Shown here in pieces: positions 7,078 to 12,534 of a DNA stretch of 12,534 nucleotides. The stretch covers positions 1 through 12,534 of the forward strand of contig CAUDRX010000057.1 of assembly GCA_958451915.1 (NCBI GenBank). The letters are read 5' to 3'. Position numbers and translations under genes: made by a program. Source of the DNA: an uncultured Peptococcaceae bacterium. GTDB lineage: Bacteria > Bacillota > Peptococcia > Peptococcales > Peptococcaceae. Each line of letters begins with the position of its first letter. The stretch's first letter is position 1. Under the pieces are notes generated by a model that had not been told where the DNA came from, did no database searches, and was given only the letters and a program-made list of their open reading frames with translations.

Positions 7078-7596
7078 ATGATTGAGACGTGGCATTGGTT
7101 CGTCTGGCTTATGATCGGGATCATCGCTGGGGGTCTGTTGATGCGAGTACTCTGGCAGCGGTGGCAGCGGCATAAGCGTCGTCAGATCAGCCGCCGCGCA
7201 CAGATCGGCGAGACGGAAGCGGAAACACTTCTGCGACGACATGGATACACGATCCTTGACGCACAGGTGCGAAAACCGGTGACGATGACGATCGATGGCG
7301 AGATGTATGAGAGTTTTATCAAGGCTGATTATGTGGTCGAAAAAGGCAGCAGGCGATATCTTGTTGAGGTCAAAACGGGCAAACAGGCCAATGTGCGCCT
7401 GCCGAATGTGCGGCGTCAGTTGTTCGAGTACCAAAATATTTTCCACACCGATGGAATTTTATTTATAGACATGAATAAATATGATATGATGGAGGTGTCC
7501 TTTAAGGAAGCATCATCGCCATGTCCGCAGGCAGGTCTCTTCTTTCTTGGGATCTGTGCTGGCGCGATATTGGCGGTGTTCATCCTGTCGTATTAA
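7078..7596 (+). CDS. Predicted membrane-anchored PD-(D/E)xK nuclease-like protein
   Basis: I do not recognise this 172-residue protein as a named gene. Residues about 7-26 form a hydrophobic helix followed by a basic patch (RWQRHKRR), suggesting that the following domain faces the cytoplasm. Residues about 40-145 look like a PD-(D/E)xK nuclease or NERD-like fold. They contain GETEAETLLRRHGYTIL (44-60), an acidic residue in KADYVV (D84), the motif VEVK (E97, K99) and a later Gln (Q114) in RRQLFEYQ. A second hydrophobic helix, about 153-171, ends the protein. The set resembles YraN/UPF0102 or NERD domains, but the two membrane helices are not standard for YraN. It begins 2 nt after tlyA and ends 19 nt before nadK, so it belongs to the operon. 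Its AGGG (7061-7064) is rather far (13 nt) from the ATG. Nuclease activity is inferred from the motif only. Confidence 0.75.
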   Translation: MIETWHWFVWLMIGIIAGGLLMRVLWQRWQRHKRRQISRRAQIGETEAETLLRRHGYTILDAQVRKPVTMTIDGEMYESFIKADYVVEKGSRRYLVEVKTGKQANVRLPNVRRQLFEYQNIFHTDGILFIDMNKYDMMEVSFKEASSPCPQAGLFFLGICAGAILAVFILSY

Positions 7597-7615
7597 TGAG
7601 TAAGGAGTTTATTTT

Positions 7616-8506
7616 ATGCATCAAGCTGTGGGCATGTATTATAATGTAAAACGGGATGATGTCGCTAAGATCGCGCGGCATGTTGCCGGTCGCTTCGCTG
7701 ATCGTGGTGTTACGGTCTATGCGGGTGATGAGCAGCTGGCAGAGAGTGCCGGCATCCAGTTTCTGCCTTCACCGCAGTTTTTGCAGACTATCACACTGAT
7801 GGTGGTCATCGGCGGTGACGGCACTTTTTTGCGCGCAGCCAATATTGTTCGCGATTCCAGCATCCCGCTCATTGGGATCAATCAGGGCACGCTTGGTTTT
7901 CTGGCGGAGCTTGAGCTGGAAGAACTCGAGGAGCGGCTTGATCAGCTGATCGCTGGTGACTATGCCATTGAAGAACGTATGACAATTGGTGCAGAACTTT
8001 ACCGTGACAGCATCCTGCTCTGCCGCACGATCGGACTCAACGACATTACAGTTAACCGAAACCCGGTCGAAAATACGCTGGAGCTGGATGTTTACTATTT
8101 GGGTGATCAATTGATCGACTCTTATCAGGCTGATGGGATCATCATCGCGACACCGACTGGGTCGACGGGATATTCCCTGTCTGCTGGCGGTCCATTGATC
8201 TATCCCGGGACAGACTGCCTCATTCTCAATCCGATCTGTGCGCACATCCTTGGGACCAATGCCATCATCGTGCCTGCAGACGGTATCATCGATGTGCATC
8301 TAACGCGTAGCACGGAGGACGCTTATCTTCTGACTGATGGCCGCTGTGCCACGCATCTGCGTCAGGGGGATATGGTCCGGGTATATAAGGCGGAAACGCC
8401 AACTCGCATCGTGCAGTTGGAAGAGCATCAGTTCTTCGATACGGTGCGCAATAAGTTACTAAACCGCAACTATCGTCGTATGCATCATAAAGAGGGATCC
8501 GTATGA
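7616..8506 (+). CDS. nadK: NAD kinase
   Basis: NAD kinase phosphorylates NAD+ (with ATP or polyphosphate) to NADP+, the only de novo route to NADP. The 296-residue protein shows the diagnostic GGDG (66-69) in VVIGGDGTFLRAA, the NxGxxGFL block NQGTLGFL (89-96) and TPTGSTGYSLSAGGP starting at 179. The last motif usually reads TPTGSTAY, so this Gly variant is mild. AAGGAG (7602-7607) lies 8 nt before the ATG. Its stop overlaps the argR start as ATGA. It is the NadK/PpnK of the conserved tlyA-nadK-argR-recN cluster. Confidence 0.96.
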   Translation: MHQAVGMYYNVKRDDVAKIARHVAGRFADRGVTVYAGDEQLAESAGIQFLPSPQFLQTITLMVVIGGDGTFLRAANIVRDSSIPLIGINQGTLGFLAELELEELEERLDQLIAGDYAIEERMTIGAELYRDSILLCRTIGLNDITVNRNPVENTLELDVYYLGDQLIDSYQADGIIIATPTGSTGYSLSAGGPLIYPGTDCLILNPICAHILGTNAIIVPADGIIDVHLTRSTEDAYLLTDGRCATHLRQGDMVRVYKAETPTRIVQLEEHQFFDTVRNKLLNRNYRRMHHKEGSV

Positions 8507-8952
8507 AAAACAGAAGACAGAGACGTATTTTAGAGATCGTGTCCAATGAGACCATCGGCACCCAGAAAGAATTAGCCGAACGCCTTCAGCAGGAAGGATT
8601 TGAGACCACACAGGCAACGATCTCGAGAGATATCAAGGAGCTTTTGCTCGTAAAGGTCAACATTGGCGGTGACCGTTACAAATATGTGATCGCACAGGAC
8701 ACTCCGGTGACTGATGCCAAATTGCGCATGGTCCTCCGGGAGTTCATCATCAGCTATGATTACAGTGAGAACATTCTTATCCTCAATACTGCGCCAGGTA
8801 ATGCCAATACAGTGGCATCGGCTATCGACCGGGCAGGCTGGCAGCAGGTTATTGGCTCTTTGGCCGGAGATGATACGGTGATGTTGGTGATCAAGCCTAA
8901 AGAAGCGATCGGCGAAGTCGTCGAAAAGATCGAAGAATACACATCCAGATAG
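8503..8952 (+). CDS. argR: Arginine repressor ArgR/AhrC
   Basis: ArgR is a hexameric DNA-binding regulator that, with L-arginine as co-repressor, controls arginine biosynthesis and catabolism; in Bacillus the orthologue AhrC also activates catabolic genes. The 149-residue protein has an N-terminal winged helix (residues 1-70) with the recognition motif TQATISRDIKEL (36-47). The C-terminal oligomerisation and arginine-binding domain contains NTAPGNANTVASAID and GDDT (122-125), whose aspartates contact arginine in known structures. No arginine genes are in the window, so its targets are elsewhere. The ATG overlaps the nadK stop, and recN begins 11 nt after its stop. Confidence 0.96.
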   Translation: MKNRRQRRILEIVSNETIGTQKELAERLQQEGFETTQATISRDIKELLLVKVNIGGDRYKYVIAQDTPVTDAKLRMVLREFIISYDYSENILILNTAPGNANTVASAIDRAGWQQVIGSLAGDDTVMLVIKPKEAIGEVVEKIEEYTSR

Positions 8953-8963
8953 GAGGGGCCGGC

Positions 8964-10655
8964 ATGCTTGCAAGATTGACGGTTGAGAATTTTGCCTTGT
9001 TAAAGCATGTCGATCTGTCTTTTGATGGGCATTTTAACGTGCTGACAGGCGAGACTGGTGCGGGGAAATCGATCATCATTGACGCTGTGAAGCTTGTTCT
9101 TGGGGAACGTGCCAATGTCGCAGACATCCGTGTAGGCGAGGCTCATGCCATGGTTGAAGCGGTATTTGTGATGTCCGAAGGGCATCCGGTTTTCCGTACG
9201 ATCGACGATCTGGGTCTCGAACACGACGACCAGACCATCGTACTGACGCGTCAGATCCGTTCAAATGGCAAGAATGTTTGCAGAGTCAATCGACAGATCG
9301 TTACTCTCGGCCAGTTTAAGTCGATATGCAGCCAGCTCATCAGCATCTATGGTCAGCACGATTATGATGAGTTGGGTGATGCAGCGACGCGTTTGTCTTT
9401 GCTTGATGCCATGGGCGATGGAGCGCATCAGGATCTGCGTGCGCAGGTCGTGACTGCTTATGCTCAGGCACAACACAGTGGCCGCGCGCTCAAGCGGGCG
9501 CTGCGCAAACAAGCACAGCTTGAAAAAGAGCTTACAACTTTGCAGGAACGTGTCGAGGAGCTGGCACCTCTCGAGTTAAAGAAAGGCGAAGAGGAAGAAC
9601 TGGCTCAGCGCTATAAGCAGGCGGCTCACTCCCAGGATCTTTATGATGCTGCTTTCAATGCAGCAGGAGCGCTCTATGATGCCCAGGGCAGTGTCCACGA
9701 GGTACTCAGCGATGCTCTCGAGCGGCTCAAGGCTGTCTCGCAGTACGATGAACAGATCAAGGCATATATCCGCGATCTGGACAGTGTGCGCATCGTCATC
9801 GATGATACGGCGCGTGATCTTGAGCATTATCGCGAAGGGCTTGATTTTGATCCGGTGACGCTGGAAGCCATGGACGAGCGTTTGGCGACTCTTGCAAAAA
9901 TACGGCGCAAGTATCAAATGGATATCGACAGCCTCGTTGATGCGTTGGCCGACTGGAAAGAGAAGATCGATCATTTTGCCGGAATGGATGCAGAGATCGC
10001 AGATCTGCGCAGGGCTTATGCCCGTGACCGTGCGACTTATCAGTCACTTGCAGTAAAGCTCCACGAGAGCCGCGAGAAGCTGGGGGCAACATTCAGCCAA
10101 CTGCTCATCACTGAGCTTGCTGATATGGCGATGGATGCCGTGCGTTTCGAGGTGCATTTCGAATCTTTTGCGGGCGATGCCAGCGGCACGGATACCTGTC
10201 TGTTTATGATCGCCCCAAACCCAGGCATGCCGATGCGCCCTTTGTATGAGATCGCATCTGGTGGTGAGATGAGCCGCATCATGCTTGCGATCAAATCTAT
10301 CCTCAGCGGTACCAGTGGGGTAGAAACCCTGATCTTTGATGAGATCGACACAGGTATCGGCGGCATGGTATTAACGACTGTTGCAGACAAGCTGGAGACG
10401 CTGGGACAACGGGAACAGGTTATTTGTGTCACACATGCACCCAGCATCGCAGCGCGTGCCGATAAAAACTTCTTCATTCAGAAACAGGCGCAAGATGGCA
10501 TGACAGAAACACATGTCGAATGGCTTGATAGTGAAGAATCGGTTGTCCGTGAGATTGCTCGCATGAGTGGTGGTCAGGATGAATGGCAATGTGCACTTGC
10601 TGAGCGTCAGCGTGCCGATAAACAATTTAAAGAGACCATCGCAACTATAAGATAA
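8964..10655 (+). CDS. recN: DNA repair protein RecN
   Basis: RecN is an SMC-like ATPase that gathers DNA at double-strand breaks and supports recombination repair. The 563-residue length is standard. The Walker A motif is GETGAGKS (29-36), followed by LGERANVADIRVGEAHA. The middle third is a coiled coil rich in Lys, Glu and Gln. The C-terminal ATPase half has the ABC signature ASGGEMSRIM (431-440), Walker B TLIFDEIDTGIGG (D459, E460) and CVTHAPSIAARAD, where many relatives read VTHLPQIA. The strong RBS AGGAGGGG (8951-8958) overlaps the argR stop. It is the last gene of the operon, before a strong terminator; the spoIVB and spo0A genes that follow recN in spore-formers are absent. Confidence 0.97.
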   Translation: MLARLTVENFALLKHVDLSFDGHFNVLTGETGAGKSIIIDAVKLVLGERANVADIRVGEAHAMVEAVFVMSEGHPVFRTIDDLGLEHDDQTIVLTRQIRSNGKNVCRVNRQIVTLGQFKSICSQLISIYGQHDYDELGDAATRLSLLDAMGDGAHQDLRAQVVTAYAQAQHSGRALKRALRKQAQLEKELTTLQERVEELAPLELKKGEEEELAQRYKQAAHSQDLYDAAFNAAGALYDAQGSVHEVLSDALERLKAVSQYDEQIKAYIRDLDSVRIVIDDTARDLEHYREGLDFDPVTLEAMDERLATLAKIRRKYQMDIDSLVDALADWKEKIDHFAGMDAEIADLRRAYARDRATYQSLAVKLHESREKLGATFSQLLITELADMAMDAVRFEVHFESFAGDASGTDTCLFMIAPNPGMPMRPLYEIASGGEMSRIMLAIKSILSGTSGVETLIFDEIDTGIGGMVLTTVADKLETLGQREQVICVTHAPSIAARADKNFFIQKQAQDGMTETHVEWLDSEESVVREIARMSGGQDEWQCALAERQRADKQFKETIATIR

Positions 10656-10663
10656 ATTTCCTG

Positions 10664-10696
10664 AAAGCCTTACAGCATAGTACTGTGAGGCTTTTT
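10664..10696 (+). terminator. Rho-independent terminator of the asp23-recN operon
   Basis: AAAGCCTTACAG (10664-10675) pairs with CTGTGAGGCTTT (10683-10694), 12 bp with one T-G pair, around a 7-nt loop; T residues continue to 10696. It starts 9 nt after the recN stop. Confidence 0.88.
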
Positions 10697-10743
10697 CGAT
10701 GTCTGTGTGAATATGTTTGATATGGCGAAGCTGTTCTGATGTT

Positions 10744-10752
10744 TGCTATAAT
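10744..10752 (+). promoter_or_regulatory. Extended -10 promoter of the alkylsulfatase-like gene
   Basis: TGCTATAAT at 10744-10752 is a perfect extended -10. The -35 region at the expected distance (about 10723-10728, TGGCGA) is poor, as is common for extended -10 promoters. TTGATA at 10717-10722 is too far away (24 nt). It follows a terminator, so the gene has its own transcript. Confidence 0.65.
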
Positions 10753-10761
10753 CGTATTATA
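10747..10761. promoter_or_regulatory. Palindromic operator candidate 1
   Basis: TATAATCGTATTATA is a perfect 6-3-6 inverted repeat lying on the -10 box, 30 nt before the ATG of the hydrolase. It differs from the palindrome before the next gene at only three of 15 positions. Two of these are a matched pair that preserves the symmetry and the third is in the spacer. The position would suit a repressor, but half of it is also the -10 consensus. Confidence 0.4.
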
Positions 10762-10778
10762 AGAAATCTATCAACTGG

Positions 10779-10784
10779 AAGGAG
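10779..10784 (+). promoter_or_regulatory. Ribosome binding site that decides the hydrolase start
   Basis: AAGGAG lies 1 nt before an ATG at 10786 but 7 nt before the ATG at 10792, so 10792 is the likely start. Confidence 0.7.
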
Positions 10785-10791
10785 AATGAAC

Positions 10792-12060
10792 ATGTTAATA
10801 GAGAATGGTGCGCAGATCTTGCGTGACTATGCAGAGAAAAATTTCCAACCGGCTATCGAGGAGGTGAAGCCGGGTATTTGGCATGTACGCAATATCGGTC
10901 ACAGTAATGCCACGTTCATTGAAGGAGAGAGAGGCGTGATACTGATCGATTGCTTTGAATCACTGGAACGTGGTCAAAAGCTTGCGGAGATCATTGCCGA
11001 GAAGACCGGTCAACAGGTCCATACCCTGATCTATACGCATGGTCATCCAGATCATCGTGGGGGTGCGGGGGCTTTCAAGGAAACATTGCAGGAGATCATC
11101 GCCTTCGCACCGGCGGTGCCGGTGCTGGCCGGGACAGAAAAACTCATTGATATCCAGATGCTGCGCGGAGAACGTCAGTTTGGCTATGGTTTGAGTGATG
11201 AAGAAGCCATCACCCAGGGCCTTGGAAATCGTGAGGGTGTTGTATATGGAGAGAGCCGTGCCATCCTGCCACCAACGACCCTTTACGACGAAGCATTCGT
11301 CAGCCGCGAGATTGATGGGGTATCTGTAGAAATGGTACGTTTGCCCGGTGAGACCGACGATCAGATCATGGTCTGGCTGCCAGAGCAGAAGGTGCTCTGT
11401 TCTGGCGACAATTACTATGGCTGTTTCCCGAACCTCTATGCTATCCGTGGCAGTCAGTACCGTGATATCGCCGAGTGGATCAAAAGCCTGGATGTGATCC
11501 GTTCCTATCCTGCGGATGTGCTCCTGCCAGGGCATACCAGGGCCCTTATCGGGCAAGAAGAGATTCAGTCGGTGCTCGGCAATTTCCGTGATGCCATCGC
11601 ATGGATCCTGGAGATGACCCTTGAAGGGATGAACGCAGGCAAGACCATTGATGAGCTGGCGGCAACGATCCATCTGCCGGAAAGATATGCAAATCTGCCA
11701 TATCTGGGAGAGCACTACGGCTGCACTGAGTGGACGGTGCGCGCGATCTATACTGCTTATCTCGGTTGGTTCGATGGCAATCCAACGCAACTGCATCCAC
11801 TTGCACCAGCAGTGCGAGCAGAAAAGACGATCGCTCTCGCAGGCGGTGAAGATAAAGTGCGCCAGGCAGCGGAAGAGGCAATGAAAACTGGTGATTATCA
11901 GTGGTGTCTCGAGCTTTGTGATATGCTCTTAGCCTCAGGTGCTGGCAAAGACATTGCCAGTCTCAAGGCGGATGCCATGGATGCGCTTGCAGAGTATGAG
12001 ACAAGCGCGAATGGACGCCATTACTACCAGGTTTGTGCGAAAGAGATCCGCAGCGTATGA
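10792..12060 (+). CDS. Metallo-beta-lactamase-fold alkylsulfatase-like hydrolase
   Basis: This 422-residue protein has an MBL domain (about 25-255) with the zinc motif HGHPDH (H83, H85, D87, H88), a loop LPGETDDQ (E187), SGDNYYG (D206) and GHTRAL (H248). The sequence NLYAIRGSQYRD (214-225) and the following helical region (about 260-345, ending YLGWFDGNPTQL) match the alkylsulfatase dimerisation domain. The end, YETSANGRHYYQVCAKEIRSV, matches the end of that domain. SdsA1-type alkylsulfatases are usually about 600-650 residues with a C-terminal SCP2-like domain; here that domain is absent and the protein stops cleanly. No signal peptide is visible, so it is probably cytoplasmic. The substrate is unknown; sulfate-ester cleavage is only the family expectation. 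It has its own promoter, and an SRPBCC-like gene follows 78 nt later. Confidence 0.85.
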   Translation: MLIENGAQILRDYAEKNFQPAIEEVKPGIWHVRNIGHSNATFIEGERGVILIDCFESLERGQKLAEIIAEKTGQQVHTLIYTHGHPDHRGGAGAFKETLQEIIAFAPAVPVLAGTEKLIDIQMLRGERQFGYGLSDEEAITQGLGNREGVVYGESRAILPPTTLYDEAFVSREIDGVSVEMVRLPGETDDQIMVWLPEQKVLCSGDNYYGCFPNLYAIRGSQYRDIAEWIKSLDVIRSYPADVLLPGHTRALIGQEEIQSVLGNFRDAIAWILEMTLEGMNAGKTIDELAATIHLPERYANLPYLGEHYGCTEWTVRAIYTAYLGWFDGNPTQLHPLAPAVRAEKTIALAGGEDKVRQAAEEAMKTGDYQWCLELCDMLLASGAGKDIASLKADAMDALAEYETSANGRHYYQVCAKEIRSV

Positions 12061-12097
12061 TTTTTCATAACTGTCACCATTTATCAGCAGTCTTCTA

Positions 12098-12114
12098 TTA
12101 CAATGGTATTGTAA
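12098..12114. promoter_or_regulatory. Palindromic operator candidate 2
   Basis: TTACAATGGTATTGTAA is a perfect 7-3-7 inverted repeat 24 nt before the ATG of the last gene. Its 15-bp core nearly equals the palindrome before the hydrolase. Its left half, TACAAT, could also serve as a -10 box; no convincing -35 is seen. The form resembles MarR/OhrR-type operators, but no regulator is encoded nearby. Confidence 0.45.
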
Positions 12115-12138
12115 ATCTTTAACAAAGGAGCTGTTCCT

Positions 12139-12534
12139 ATGCATTTTACCAACAGCAAAGAGTTCCCTTTTTCCATGGATGTTGCCTGGAGCGCACTGCA
12201 AGATCCAAGTAAGCTCGATGTTGAACCGGGCAGCGTTGTCAGCGAAGCAACCCCTGCACAGTGGAAAGCGAGTAATGATGAGACAGGTGCAGTGACGATC
12301 TATACTGCATCTTTTGATGAAGCAGCCAGGAAAGTCACCATCGAAGGGGCAAGCAATAAAAAGCATGACCATGACTTTATCCGTCTGAGCCTTCATGAAG
12401 CTGGTGAAGGCAAGATCACCCTGGAGATCGATGTGCATATTGAGACTGGGGCACATGTGATCGCCAAAGCCTTGGGCGCACTCTTTAGCAAACCAATGCA
12501 GGAGATCATGTGCCGGCACATCTATCATAATTTC
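12139..12534 (+). CDS. START/SRPBCC-like (possibly DUF2505-type) protein, 3' end cut by window
   Basis: The reading frame is open for 132 codons and runs off the right edge without a stop. The start is supported by AAGGAG (12125-12130) 8 nt upstream. The N-terminus (HFTNSKEFPFSMDVAWSALQDPSKLD) resembles the first strand and helix of the START/SRPBCC (helix-grip) fold. Alternating strands follow (GAVTIYTASFD, RKVTIEG, HDFIRLSLHE, GKITLEIDVHIE), and then a long amphipathic C-terminal helix, GAHVIAKALGALFSKPMQEIM, as in SRPBCC proteins that bind hydrophobic ligands. No signal peptide or membrane helix is seen, and the ligand is unknown. It follows the hydrolase gene by 78 nt and has a matching palindrome, so the two may respond to the same signal. 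The fold assignment is by eye and moderate; the true C-terminus is outside the window. Confidence 0.7.
   Translation, partial: MHFTNSKEFPFSMDVAWSALQDPSKLDVEPGSVVSEATPAQWKASNDETGAVTIYTASFDEAARKVTIEGASNKKHDHDFIRLSLHEAGEGKITLEIDVHIETGAHVIAKALGALFSKPMQEIMCRHIYHNF

Noticed and set aside
10960..11796. Minus-strand open frame of 278 codons opposite the alkylsulfatase-like gene
   Set aside because: It is antisense to a gene with clear MBL motifs and has no recognisable domain of its own.

Overview
The window looks like a chromosomal segment of a low-GC-lineage Gram-positive (Firmicutes/Bacillota) bacterium of moderate GC. Ten genes at 1091-10655 follow the conserved firmicute order Asp23/YqhY - nusB - xseA - xseB - ispA - dxs - tlyA - (nuclease-like membrane protein) - nadK - argR - recN. 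The sporulation genes that often follow recN in spore-formers (spoIVB, spo0A) are absent, and folD, often found between nusB and xseA, is missing. With a 36/30 type II-like CRISPR array, this fits a non-sporulating lineage such as Negativicutes (Veillonella/Megasphaera/Dialister-like). That placement is inference, not a sequence match.

Region 1 (1-960) is one end of a CRISPR array that runs off the left edge. It has 13 intact or near-intact 36-nt repeats, 29-30-nt spacers and a half-degenerate 14th repeat, followed by a strong rho-independent terminator on the + strand. No cas gene is inside the window. The degenerate repeat plus terminator is either the trailer of a + strand array or a tracrRNA-like unit: it can pair with a - strand repeat RNA through a bulged anti-repeat. 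The repeat that begins GTTTGAGA on the - strand favours the second reading; the array-like spacing and end decay favour the first.

Region 2 (961-10663) holds an extended -10 promoter at 1040-1045 and then a tightly packed + strand operon with many start/stop overlaps. It combines a cell-envelope/stress protein (Asp23), transcription antitermination and rRNA synthesis (NusB), exonuclease VII (XseA and XseB), isoprenoid precursor synthesis (Dxs and IspA), an rRNA methyltransferase (TlyA), NADP synthesis (NadK), arginine regulation (ArgR) and recombination repair (RecN). A 172-residue protein between tlyA and nadK looks like a PD-(D/E)xK nuclease domain held between two membrane helices. The operon ends at a 12-bp-stem terminator (10664-10696).

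Region 3 (10697-12534) has two separately promoted + strand genes: a metallo-beta-lactamase-fold alkylsulfatase-like hydrolase without the usual C-terminal sterol-carrier-like domain, and a START/SRPBCC-like protein cut by the right edge. Both have nearly the same 15-bp palindrome, TACAATGGTATTGTA or TATAATCGTATTATA, at the promoter 25-30 nt before the start codon. This suggests that one repressor controls both genes.
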